A stretch of DNA of 21,732 nucleotides from Andeanibacterium sp035497315 (lineage in GTDB: Bacteria; Pseudomonadota; Alphaproteobacteria; Sphingomonadales; Sphingomonadaceae), in the NCBI GenBank assembly GCA_035497315.1, contig DATJDU010000010.1, forward strand, positions 1 to 21,732. The letters run 5' to 3'. Below the pieces are notes generated by a model. The model made no database searches, was not told where the DNA came from, and saw only the letters and a list, made by a program, of their open reading frames with translations. A program made the translations under genes and the position numbers. Below, one piece after another: positions 1 to 6,817 of the stretch (positions are counted from its first letter, which is position 1; the number at the start of each line of letters is the position of its first letter).

Positions 1-15
1 ACCTTCCAGTGAAGC

Positions 16-1248
16 TCAGCCGCCGATCCGCACACCCCCCTTATAGAGCGCTGTAACGCGACCCTGGGCTGGCTGGCCATCGAACGGCGTATTTCCCGCG
101 GCAGCCTCCATCTTTTGCGACGAGACGATCCACGGCTTTTCAGGATCGATCAACGCGATGTCGGCCTGCATCCCTGCGGCGAGCACACCGGCATCGACGC
201 CCAGCAATGCAGCAGGATTGGTGGCGACCAGCTGAAAAGCGCGGGCCATGTCGATCACTCCATCGCGCACCAGCGTGAGCACCATGGCAAGCAGCGTCTC
301 TGCCCCGGCCATGCCCGGTTCGGCATCGGCAAAGGGCAGGCGCTTGTCTTCCGGCCCGCGTGGATCGTGGCCGCTGGAGACGACATCAATCGTCCCGTCA
401 CCGATCGCCTCGACCACGGCCAGACGGTCAGCCTCATCGCGCAACGGCGGGGACATGCGGGCGTAAGTGCGGAATTCGGCCGTCGCGAGGTCCGACAGCA
501 TGAAATGCGCCGGGGTGACCCCAGCCGTCACCGCCACGCCGCGCTGCTTTGCCGCCCGCACGAGATCGAGCGCGGCGCGCGTCGTCACCTGCCGCAAATG
601 CAGCCGCGCGCCCGCCAGTTCGGCCAGCGCAATATCGCGCGCGACGGCCAGCGCTTCCGCTTCGGCAGGGGCGCTCGGAAGGCCGAGCCTTGTCGCCATC
701 ACGCCTGCAGTAGCAGCCGCATCGCCGACCAGCCCGCCATCCTCCGCATGGGTTACCACCACCATATCCAGCATGGCAGCATAGCGTAAAAGGCGCAGCA
801 TCACGCCCGAATCCGCGATCCAGCGCCGCCCGGTGGCAACAGCCCGCGCACCCGCATCGCGCATCAGGGCGATTTCGGCGAGATTGTTGCCCTCCAGCCC
901 TGCAGTCGCGGCGGCGAGCGGGTGGACCCACAGATCGGGCTTGCCGCTATATGCCAGGAACTGGATGCGCGCCGGATGGTCGAGCGCGGGGCTCTGGTCA
1001 GGCATGAGCGCCGCGCGCGTGATCCCGCCGAAATGAAAAGCCGGCTTGTCCACCGCAAAGACGCCAAGGTCCACAAGGCCCGGCGCCACGAGCTTGCCTG
1101 CGGCATCGATCACCTCGTCGCCATCCTCGGGCGCGACATCCCCCAGAGCGACGATCCGCGATCCGCTGCTGCGCAGCGCCCCCCGACGCAGGCCATCGGG
1201 CGTCACCAATGTACCGTTGACGATCGTGAGCGGCATGGGCTGCTTCAT
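16..1248 (-). CDS. pyrC: Dihydroorotase-like protein, probably non-catalytic (PyrC'/PyrX type)
   Basis: The protein has the amidohydrolase fold of type I dihydroorotases (410 residues from this start), but the catalytic residues are missing. The usual D-x-H-x-H metal site is VDLGVF (residues 59-64), so both histidines are replaced by Gly62 and Phe64. The H-V-S-T segment reads LRQVTT, with Gln220 where a ligand His is expected, and the late T-D-H-A-P-H motif reads SGHDPR. The HAED motif near His167 is kept. In Pseudomonas an inactive PyrC' of this kind is required to assemble the PyrB dodecamer, and I infer the same structural role here. The ATG at 1248 overlaps the pyrB stop in TGATG, which favours this start over an in-frame ATG 36 bases upstream inside pyrB. 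A separate active dihydroorotase must be encoded elsewhere if pyrimidines are made de novo. Confidence 0.9.
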   Translation of the reverse strand: MKQPMPLTIVNGTLVTPDGLRRGALRSSGSRIVALGDVAPEDGDEVIDAAGKLVAPGLVDLGVFAVDKPAFHFGGITRAALMPDQSPALDHPARIQFLAYSGKPDLWVHPLAAATAGLEGNNLAEIALMRDAGARAVATGRRWIADSGVMLRLLRYAAMLDMVVVTHAEDGGLVGDAAATAGVMATRLGLPSAPAEAEALAVARDIALAELAGARLHLRQVTTRAALDLVRAAKQRGVAVTAGVTPAHFMLSDLATAEFRTYARMSPPLRDEADRLAVVEAIGDGTIDVVSSGHDPRGPEDKRLPFADAEPGMAGAETLLAMVLTLVRDGVIDMARAFQLVATNPAALLGVDAGVLAAGMQADIALIDPEKPWIVSSQKMEAAAGNTPFDGQPAQGRVTALYKGGVRIGG

Positions 1249-2297
1249 CACACGATCTCCCCGGCTGCGTCCGCCGCGCTCCACCCCGGCACACCCCGGG
1301 TGCGGCGGGTGAGCACTTCGAGGCAGGCCATGCGGATCGCCACGCCCATTTCCACCTGGCGGGTGATTATGGAACGGCCTTGCAGATCGGCCACGTCGCT
1401 GTCGATCTCCACGCCCCGGTTCATCGGACCGGGATGCATCACCAGCGCATCGGGCTCGGCCTTCTTCAGGCGCGTCGCAGTGAGGCCGTAAAGATGGCGA
1501 TATTCACGCATGGAAGGCACGAATTGCCCGTTCATCCGCTCGTTCTGCAGGCGCAGCATCATCACCACTTCGGCCCCGTCCAGCGCGGCGTCGAAATCGT
1601 GGAACGGCTTCACGCCCATTTCGTCGATCCCGGACGGCATCAGCGCGGGCGGCGCGCAGACGCGCACTTCGGCGCCCAGCGCGGTGAGGCAAAGGATATT
1701 GGAACGCGCGACCCGGCTGTGCAGGATATCGCCGCAGATCGTCACTCGCAGGCCCCACAGGCCTTCGGCAAACTCGCTGCGCCCCCGCTCGCGCAGGGCA
1801 TGGCGAAGGGCCAGCGCATCGAGCAGAGCCTGGGTAGGATGCTCGTGCTGCCCATCGCCCGCATTGAGCACCGGGCAGTCGACCTGCTCCGCGATCAGCC
1901 GGACCGCGCCGCTGCTGGCATGGCGGATCACGATCGCATCGGCGCGCATGGCGTTGAGCGTCACCGCCGTGTCGATCAGCGTCTCGCCCTTCTTCACGCT
2001 CGACTGGGCGGCGTGCATGTTCACCACATCGGCGCCCAGACGCTTGCCCGCGATCTCGAAGCTCAGCAGGGTGCGGGTCGAATTCTCGAAGAAGGCGTTG
2101 ATGATCGTCAGGCCGGACAGCAGATTGCTGTGCTTGGAAGGCTGGCGGTTGAGCGCCACCCATTGTTCTGCCTCTTCCAGCAGGAACATGATCTCATGCG
2201 TCTGGAGCTGCCCGATTCCCACGAGATCGCGGTGCGGGAAGGCGTGCCATCCGGCCGGGAAACGGCCCGAAGCTAGTGGGGTTCGCGTCGATGTCAT
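1248..2297 (-). CDS. pyrB: Aspartate carbamoyltransferase catalytic chain
   Basis: This enzyme joins carbamoyl phosphate and aspartate to form carbamoyl aspartate, the committed step of pyrimidine synthesis, in the cytoplasm. Visible motifs are the carbamoyl-phosphate site FENSTRT (STRT at residues 73-76), the mobile lysine loop SSVKKGE (about 99-105), HPTQ (153-156), CGDILHSRVARSN, and HPGPMNRGVEI near the C-terminus. The residue after STRT is Leu rather than the common Arg. The length of 349 residues exceeds the roughly 310 of the enterobacterial chain because of an N-terminal extension, as in Pseudomonas-type enzymes that work with PyrC'. The ATG at 2297 was chosen because conserved sequence begins soon after it; the frame remains open to 2369. 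No Shine-Dalgarno sequence is visible. No pyrI regulatory chain is present, and the next gene is the dihydroorotase homologue. Confidence 0.95.
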   Translation of the reverse strand: MTSTRTPLASGRFPAGWHAFPHRDLVGIGQLQTHEIMFLLEEAEQWVALNRQPSKHSNLLSGLTIINAFFENSTRTLLSFEIAGKRLGADVVNMHAAQSSVKKGETLIDTAVTLNAMRADAIVIRHASSGAVRLIAEQVDCPVLNAGDGQHEHPTQALLDALALRHALRERGRSEFAEGLWGLRVTICGDILHSRVARSNILCLTALGAEVRVCAPPALMPSGIDEMGVKPFHDFDAALDGAEVVMMLRLQNERMNGQFVPSMREYRHLYGLTATRLKKAEPDALVMHPGPMNRGVEIDSDVADLQGRSIITRQVEMGVAIRMACLEVLTRRTRGVPGWSAADAAGEIV

Positions 2298-2307
2298 TAA
2301 AGCCAAG

Positions 2308-2336
2308 GCAATAGGTACAGTTTGCCTGCATGGCAA
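2308..2336 (-). promoter_or_regulatory. Candidate sigma-70-type promoter for pyrB
   Basis: Read on the minus strand, a -35-like TTGCCA (2336-2331) is followed by exactly 17 bases and a -10-like TATTGC (2313-2308). Transcription would start about four bases before the pyrB ATG at 2297, giving an almost leaderless message. That fits the absence of a ribosome binding site. The hexamer matches are partial, and this is inference from sequence only. Confidence 0.4.
2322..2336. promoter_or_regulatory. Inverted repeat over the pyrB -35 region
   Basis: TTGCC-TGCAT-GGCAA is a perfect 5+5+5 dyad that overlaps the putative -35 hexamer of pyrB in the pyrB/sppA divergent region. A third GGCAA copy lies at 2307-2311 over the putative -10. 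It may be an operator or only a small RNA hairpin. No known regulator motif is recognised. Confidence 0.3.
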
Positions 2337-2446
2337 CGCCCTGTATCGATGCAGATCGGCAGTTTGCACGCTTTCCTGTGGAACCTCGCCGCTACCGCGC
2401 CTAGATTGCCCGTCGCGGCCAATGATATGGGATCAGGAACAGCTGA

Positions 2447-4333
2447 ATGAGTTTTGCAGGCAAAGTCTGGCGTTTGCTCGTCGGGATCAAGGACGGGCTC
2501 TCGCTTGTGTTCCTGCTGCTGTTCTTCAGCGCCCTGTTCGCGATCCTCAGTTCCCGCCCGAGCCCGGGCGTGGTGCGCGAAGGTGCGCTGCTGCTGCGGC
2601 TTGACGGGTCGGTGGTGGAAGAGGCATCCCGTCTCGATCCCATCCAGGCGCTGCTCAACCAGGAACTGCCCGCCACCCAATATCAGGCGCGCGACCTGAT
2701 CGCCGCAATCGATACCGCCGCCACTGACAAGAGGATCAAGGCGGTGGTGCTGGACCTGTCCACCTTCACGGGCGGCGGCCATATCCACATGCAGGAAATC
2801 GGCGCCGCGCTGGACCGGGTGCGTCAGGCGAAGAAGCCGGTACTGGCCTTTGCGCTGGCCTATTCCGACGATTCCATGATGCTGGCCGCTCACGCCAGCG
2901 AAGTGTGGGTCGATCCGTTGGGCGGCGCGCTGATCATGGGCCCCGGAGGAGAGCGCCTCTATTACAAGGGCCTGCTGGACTATCTGAAGATCAATGCCCG
3001 AATCTATCGCGTAGGCACCTACAAGAGCGCGGTAGAGCCCTATATGCGTAGCGATATGTCGCCCGAAGCGCGGGAGAATACCCAGGCGCTCTATTCCGCG
3101 ATCTGGGAGGAATACAAGGCCAACATCCGCAAGGCCCGCCCCAAGGCCGATATCGACCGCGTGACGAAAGATACGGTCGCCTGGCTGAAGGCGAGCCAGG
3201 GCGATCCGACCCGCGCCGCCCTTGCCGCAGGACTGGTCGACAAGGTGGGTGACTGGGAAGCCTTCGGCAAACATGTAGCGAGCATCGTGGGCGAGGACCC
3301 CTTCGACAATGCGCCCGGCGCCTTTGCCGCCAACGAACTGAAGCCCTGGCTCGCGGCAACGCGCCCCTCTTCCAGCGGCGGCAAGGCGATCGGCGTCGTC
3401 ACGATCGCAGGCGAAATCAGCGATGGCGACGCCGGCCCCGGAGAAGCGGGCGGCGCGCGCATTTCGCAACTGCTCGACGATGCGCTGGACGACAATCTGG
3501 CCGCGCTGGTGGTGCGGGTGGATTCCCCGGGCGGCACGATCACCGGATCGGAGGCGATCCGCCGCGCGATCCTGCGCCACAAGCGCAAGGGCATCCCCAT
3601 CGTGGTATCCATGGGCAATTACGCAGCCAGCGGCGGCTATTGGGTCTCCACCCCGGCGGACCGAATCTTCGCCGAGCCGGAGACGCTCACCGGCTCGATC
3701 GGGGTCTTCGGCATGGTCCCCACCTTCGAAAAGGCGCTGGCGCATTGGGGCGTCGGGACAGACGGCGTCGCTACCACAGCGCTTTCCGGTCAGCCCGACA
3801 TTCTCGCCGGCTTCACGCCCGAGATCGATTCGGTCCTGCAGCAGACCGTCGAGCACGAATATCAAGTGTTCCTCTCGCTGGTGGCCAAATCGCGCAAGAT
3901 GACGCTGTCGCAGGTGGACCAGCTCGCTCAAGGGCGGGTGTGGGATGGCGGCAAGGCCCGCCAGCTCGGCCTCGTGGACCAGTTCGGCGATCTCGACGCT
4001 GCGATCGAATGGGCAGCCCAGAAGGCGGGGCTCGGGAAGGACGGCTGGCACGTCGCCTATCTGGGCGGAAAGAGCGATCCCTATGCCTCGCTGATCCAGC
4101 GCATGCTGGGTGACGAATCGGAGAGCGCGCGCATCCATTCAGGCGATCTTTTCGCCGTGATGGCCGGGCGCGAGGAAGACCGGATGGCCCGCGCGATACA
4201 GGATGTCAGCCACCTGCTGGGCACTCGCGGCGCGCAGGCCTATTGCCTCGAATGCGCGGCTTTGCCCGCCACAAGGCAGGCCAAGCCGCGCGCGGAAGGA
4301 ATGGCCGGGCTGCTTGCAACGCTGCCCCGCTAG
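2447..4333 (+). CDS. sppA: Signal peptide peptidase SppA, 67K type
   Basis: A 628-residue membrane-anchored serine protease of the S49 family, which degrades cleaved signal peptides in the inner membrane. It has one N-terminal membrane segment (about residues 16-36) and two tandem S49 domains. The general-base lysine is Lys193 in TYKSAVEPY of the first domain. The nucleophile is Ser395 in NYAASGGYW of the second domain, followed by TGSIGVFG. Both positions match the Lys/Ser dyad split across the two halves of the E. coli enzyme. The ATG at 2447 has CAGGA about eight bases upstream. The gene is divergent from pyrB with about 150 bases between them. It is close to the usual 67K-form length, so it appears intact. 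Confidence 0.95.
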   Translation: MSFAGKVWRLLVGIKDGLSLVFLLLFFSALFAILSSRPSPGVVREGALLLRLDGSVVEEASRLDPIQALLNQELPATQYQARDLIAAIDTAATDKRIKAVVLDLSTFTGGGHIHMQEIGAALDRVRQAKKPVLAFALAYSDDSMMLAAHASEVWVDPLGGALIMGPGGERLYYKGLLDYLKINARIYRVGTYKSAVEPYMRSDMSPEARENTQALYSAIWEEYKANIRKARPKADIDRVTKDTVAWLKASQGDPTRAALAAGLVDKVGDWEAFGKHVASIVGEDPFDNAPGAFAANELKPWLAATRPSSSGGKAIGVVTIAGEISDGDAGPGEAGGARISQLLDDALDDNLAALVVRVDSPGGTITGSEAIRRAILRHKRKGIPIVVSMGNYAASGGYWVSTPADRIFAEPETLTGSIGVFGMVPTFEKALAHWGVGTDGVATTALSGQPDILAGFTPEIDSVLQQTVEHEYQVFLSLVAKSRKMTLSQVDQLAQGRVWDGGKARQLGLVDQFGDLDAAIEWAAQKAGLGKDGWHVAYLGGKSDPYASLIQRMLGDESESARIHSGDLFAVMAGREEDRMARAIQDVSHLLGTRGAQAYCLECAALPATRQAKPRAEGMAGLLATLPR

Positions 4334-4343
4334 ATTTGCTCGT

Positions 4344-4360
4344 ACCGCTGACGGAGCGGT
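4344..4360 (+). terminator. Possible terminator hairpin after sppA
   Basis: ACCGCT-GACGG-AGCGGT forms a 6-bp stem with a 5-base loop, ten bases after the sppA stop. It is followed by a pyrimidine-rich run (TCGTCCCTCTTT) rather than a true T tract. The stem is weak, so this is a tentative call. Confidence 0.4.
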
Positions 4361-4397
4361 TCGTCCCTCTTTGCGCTTGAGTTTGGTGGAAAGCCGT

Positions 4398-4434
4398 GGC
4401 AAGGGCGCGCCCCTGCCGTGAGGAGCTTGGCTCC
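4398..4434. other. Two adjacent inverted repeats upstream of tRNA-Val
   Basis: A 20-base near-perfect dyad centred on GGGCGCGCCC (4398-4417, one mismatched pair) is followed by GGAGC-TTG-GCTCC (4422-4434). Both lie in the 114-base gap between sppA and the tRNA. They may act as a further termination signal for sppA or as part of the tRNA promoter region. The sequence does not decide between these. Confidence 0.35.
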
Positions 4435-4447
4435 ATCACCAATCGGC

Positions 4448-4522
4448 GGGCGCGTAGCTCAGTGGTAGAGCACACCCTTCACACGGGTGGGGTCGCAAGT
4501 TCAATCCTTGCCGCGCCCACCA
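4448..4522 (+). tRNA. tRNA-Val (anticodon CAC)
   Basis: A full cloverleaf can be drawn by hand. The acceptor stem is GGGCGCG paired with CGCGCCC. The D arm is GCTC/GAGC with loop AGTGGTA. The anticodon stem is CACCC/GGGTG with loop TTCACAC, which places anticodon CAC at 4480-4482 and reads GTG valine codons. The T arm is GCAAG/CTTGC with loop TTCAATC. The discriminator is A, and the 3' CCA is encoded (4520-4522). It stands alone, with no other tRNA nearby. Confidence 0.96.
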
Positions 4523-4537
4523 TTTCCAGCCGGAAAT
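4522..4537 (+). terminator. Small hairpin directly after tRNA-Val
   Basis: ATTTCC-AGCC-GGAAAT is a 6-bp stem with a 4-base loop that begins at the last base of the encoded CCA. It could limit read-through or guide 3' processing of the tRNA. There is no T tract. Confidence 0.35.
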
Positions 4538-4804
4538 GACCTTTCGTCTTGGTGCCTGCGGGCATTCCAGACTGCTGCCGTGCGTCTGGCTGGTGCCAGC
4601 TTATACGGGACATCACGTAAGGGACTGGCAAGGCTTCACATTTTAACATCGGAAACGGATATATCCAGCCTGACAAGCGCATCTGTTCGGGTTGCCTAAG
4701 ACGTGAACCGTCCATATTGATTTGAACCAGTGTCGCAGCCAGGCATTTGAAGGCGAAGCGTTTCATGGGGAACGCGGCCGCACAATGGGTTGCGCAGGGT
4801 CGTT
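4523..4804. other. Intergenic stretch between tRNA-Val and the LuxR-type gene
   Basis: About 280 bases with no convincing gene and lower GC than the flanks. Apart from the hairpin at its left edge I see no attachment-site repeat of the tRNA 3' end and no integrase. It probably carries the promoter of the following regulator, but no clear -35/-10 pair could be assigned. Confidence 0.5.
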
Positions 4805-5326
4805 ATGAATAGGGGTTCTTCCCGAGACGATATGTCCCCCTTGGCAGCGCTTACTGCCAAGCAAAGGGAGGTGCTCGACCTTTTGGTTCAGCACAAGACG
4901 TCCAAGGAAATCGCCCGCGAACTGGGCATCTCGCCGCATACTGTGGACCAGCGGATACAGTTCGCCAAGTCCAAGATAGGCGCCGCCACCCGGGGGGAGC
5001 TGGCGCAGGAATATCGCCGCCTCTGCTCGATATGCGACGCAATGACATATGAAAATTCACCTATGGCGCCGCGGGCCGAACCCGTTGAGATGTCAAATCT
5101 GGATGGCGAGGCAACCAACGCGCCCGATCCGGCCCCGGTTGAAACCGCTTCCGAGGCCGGCGCGAAAGGCGAAGAAGATGTCCGCGTCGTCCCCGAGATG
5201 TTCGAGGGACCATACGGCAACCTCATGCGTATCGGTGCGATCCTGATGATGGCGCTGGCGATTGTCTTCCTGGCGCTGGGCGGCATGGCCGTCTTCAATG
5301 AAGTATCGCGCCTGCTGGGTCGTTGA
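4805..5326 (+). CDS. LuxR-type HTH protein with a C-terminal membrane anchor
   Basis: The 173-residue protein starts with a GerE/LuxR-class helix-turn-helix (about residues 13-70: LTAKQREVLDLL, then SKEIARELGISPHTVDQRI). A polar, Pro/Glu-rich linker of about 70 residues follows. A single hydrophobic segment of about 22 residues (143-164) lies nine residues from the C-terminus. There is no receiver or autoinducer domain. The likely arrangement is a cytoplasmic DNA-binding head held at the inner membrane by a tail anchor. The ATG at 4805 has AGGG at 4796-4799. An in-frame TTG at 4790 and an ATG at 4832 are alternatives. Its target genes are unknown. It precedes a small membrane protein and a MarR-like gene on the same strand. 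Confidence 0.85.
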   Translation: MNRGSSRDDMSPLAALTAKQREVLDLLVQHKTSKEIARELGISPHTVDQRIQFAKSKIGAATRGELAQEYRRLCSICDAMTYENSPMAPRAEPVEMSNLDGEATNAPDPAPVETASEAGAKGEEDVRVVPEMFEGPYGNLMRIGAILMMALAIVFLALGGMAVFNEVSRLLGR

Positions 5327-5387
5327 TTTCGCGGCATCTCGGGCCCTTCCCTCCGGACCATTACGGCCCGCACGCAAGAGGACGCGA

Positions 5388-5456
5388 ATGTATGACAACC
5401 ACCTGCATCATCCGGTTAGGCGGCCTGCGTCCAGTGGCAGCGGAACGCGCGCCTGA
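5388..5456 (+). CDS. Possible 22-residue peptide ORF
   Basis: An ATG at 5388 follows AAGAGGA (5376-5382) at good spacing and opens a 22-codon frame, MYDNHLHHPVRRPASSGSGT plus two residues. It lies in the 200-base gap between the LuxR-type gene and a membrane protein gene. It has three His and three Arg and no hydrophobic segment. It resembles no family I recognise. The only support is the strong ribosome binding site, so it may be non-coding or a leader peptide. Confidence 0.3.
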   Translation: MYDNHLHHPVRRPASSGSGTRA

Positions 5457-5528
5457 AAACGGCTACCTGACCCACCCCGTCCTACCCTGACCAACATCTT
5501 GCGGAGTGGCGGATGAACGGTTGGCGCA

Positions 5529-5981
5529 ATGTCCTATGCTGTAGCCCTGATAATGGCACTGAATGCCGTGGTTCTGGCCTTCGTAGTCTGGAAGGGCGGT
5601 ACGCCGGAACGGCTGGGCGCAATGCTGATGGGGCTGCGCTACGGATTGGTCGATCCTGCCTATCACGCCTTTCTTGCGCCAGCGCGATTCGATGTGCTGG
5701 AACCTGGCCACGCGGCCATGGATATCGCCCTGTTTCTGGCCATGGCCTGGCTGGCACTGCGGGCAAACCGGATCTGGCCGCTTTGCATGTGCGCCTGCGC
5801 CCTGGTTGCGCTGGTGGGGCATTTCGTGGTCCTGATCGGCTTCCGCGGGCAGCAACTGGCCTATTGGGGAATGACGCAGATCCCGCTGTTCCTGGAACTC
5901 ACCTGCATCGTGGCGGGAACCATCAGCCATCGGCTGCGTCTCAATCATTACGGACCTTATCGCAATTGGAGGCTCGCCTGA
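5529..5981 (+). CDS. Small integral membrane protein of unknown function
   Basis: A 150-residue protein dominated by hydrophobic stretches. About four to five membrane segments can be seen: near residues 2-20, a weaker one near 28-50, 60-78, 85-106 and 112-130. The C-terminus is basic (SHRLRLNHYGPYRNWRLA). There is no signal peptidase site, no catalytic motif and no recognised domain. The Shine-Dalgarno match before the ATG is poor; ATG 5553 is a possible internal start. The gene ends 28 bases before the MarR-like gene, on the same strand, so the two may be co-transcribed. I do not recognise its family. Confidence 0.75.
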   Translation: MSYAVALIMALNAVVLAFVVWKGGTPERLGAMLMGLRYGLVDPAYHAFLAPARFDVLEPGHAAMDIALFLAMAWLALRANRIWPLCMCACALVALVGHFVVLIGFRGQQLAYWGMTQIPLFLELTCIVAGTISHRLRLNHYGPYRNWRLA

Positions 5982-6009
5982 ACGGCACCGCAAAGCTTTG
6001 GGGGCAGCG

Positions 6010-6513
6010 ATGAGCAAGCCCAACGAACCAAGCGATTTCGCCAGCCGCCTTCTGACACTTAGCCAACAGCTCCTGTCCATGGCAGGCGCAGCGACCAGCG
6101 CCCACCGCAAGGAGGAAGGCGCAAATCCGCCGTGGGGCTCACTTGCGAAGGAACCGGACGAGAACCTGCTCATCTATGTCGCCGAGGCACTTTACAGGCA
6201 TCGCCAGACGCGCCGGGAGCTGTTTCCCAGCAATCTGTTCGGCGAGCCAGGTTGGGATATCCTGCTGGACCTCTACATTTCCAGCGAGCGCAACCGGCAG
6301 GTAACAGTCAGCGATGCCTGCCTTGCCTCGCTCGTGCCCTCCACTACCGCGTTGCGATCGCTTGCCCAGCTCGAGCAGGATGGGCTGGTGGAACGTCACC
6401 GCGATCCGCAGGACGGGCGGCGTATCTATGTCCGCCTGCTGCCGGATGCCAAGGCGCGCATGATTGCCTATCTCACCGGTGTTCTGCGGGAACGACAAGC
6501 AGCTGCTTATTGA
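6010..6513 (+). CDS. MarR-like winged-helix transcriptional regulator
   Basis: A 167-residue protein. The C-terminal two thirds resembles MarR-type winged helices: GWDILLDLYISSERN, then a recognition-helix region SLVPSTTALRSLAQLEQDG, then the wing LVERHRDPQDGRRIYVRL. The N-terminal 50 residues are polar and variable. The expected role is a cytoplasmic DNA-binding repressor or activator with an unknown ligand. The ATG at 6010 is preferred because GGGGGC lies just upstream; an in-frame TTG at 5998 is a weaker alternative. It follows a small membrane protein and precedes a DUF2892 gene on the same strand, either of which could be a target. Confidence 0.8.
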   Translation: MSKPNEPSDFASRLLTLSQQLLSMAGAATSAHRKEEGANPPWGSLAKEPDENLLIYVAEALYRHRQTRRELFPSNLFGEPGWDILLDLYISSERNRQVTVSDACLASLVPSTTALRSLAQLEQDGLVERHRDPQDGRRIYVRLLPDAKARMIAYLTGVLRERQAAAY

Positions 6514-6543
6514 TTGACGGACCGCCGCGACCTGCCATGATCG

Positions 6544-6561
6544 CCCTGCCTTCGGGCAGGG
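6544..6561 (+). promoter_or_regulatory. Perfect hairpin with a TTCG loop before the DUF2892 gene
   Basis: CCCTGCC-TTCG-GGCAGGG is a perfect 7-bp stem closed by a TTCG tetraloop, an exceptionally stable RNA fold. It ends two bases before the GAGGAGA ribosome binding site of the next gene (ATG 6577). No T tract follows, so it fits a 5' leader stability or translation-control element better than a classic terminator. It could still end the upstream transcript. Confidence 0.5.
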
Positions 6562-6576
6562 ACGAGGAGACATACC

Positions 6577-6768
6577 ATGTTGAAGACCAATGTCGGCGGG
6601 ATCGACCGCATTCTGCGCATCGTGGTGGGACTGGTGCTGATCGCACTGGTTTTCGTGGGGCCGAAGACTCAATGGGGCTGGCTTGGCATTATCCCGCTCG
6701 CCACCGGATTCCTCCGTACCTGCCCGCTTTATTCGCTGATCGGGGTGAATACCTGCGGCAGCAAGTAG
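6577..6768 (+). CDS. DUF2892 (YgaP-like transmembrane) family protein
   Basis: A 63-residue protein with the DUF2892 signature: an N-terminal MLKTNVGGIDRILRIVVG segment, a first membrane helix (about residues 12-30), a GW turn, a second hydrophobic segment (about 34-46), and the closing CPLYSLIGVNTC with two cysteines. Members form small two-helix membrane proteins, sometimes fused to rhodanese domains as in E. coli YgaP. This copy is stand-alone. The start has a strong GAGGAGA at 6564-6570. Its function is unknown beyond membrane location. Confidence 0.9.
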   Translation: MLKTNVGGIDRILRIVVGLVLIALVFVGPKTQWGWLGIIPLATGFLRTCPLYSLIGVNTCGSK

Positions 6769-6817
6769 CGCGGTCGCTGCTTGCGCGGCGCGATGCAACT
6801 CGGCATAGCCCGCGCCC

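Noticed and set aside
1..15. Start of a further gene downstream of the dihydroorotase homologue on the minus strand
   Set aside because: A GGAAGG-like ribosome binding site may lie at the window edge, but no start codon is inside the window, so nothing can be called.
2364..2407. Promoter for sppA (TTGCAC or TAGATT boxes)
   Set aside because: TTGCAC has no -10 partner at 16-18 bases, and TAGATT at 2402-2407 has only a poor -35 match, so no promoter is called.
2297..4138. A 613-codon open frame on the minus strand opposite sppA
   Set aside because: It is the antisense shadow of a GC-rich gene: composition is Arg/Gly/Asp/His rich, no domain is visible, and sppA is clearly real in the other strand.
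4479..4766. A 95-codon minus-strand frame crossing the tRNA 3' half
   Set aside because: It overlaps a certain tRNA gene and has no ribosome binding site or recognisable sequence.
4448..4804. tRNA-Val as an integration site for a mobile island
   Set aside because: No integrase, no direct repeat of the tRNA 3' end and no phage or conjugation gene lie downstream within the window; the following genes are small but ordinary.
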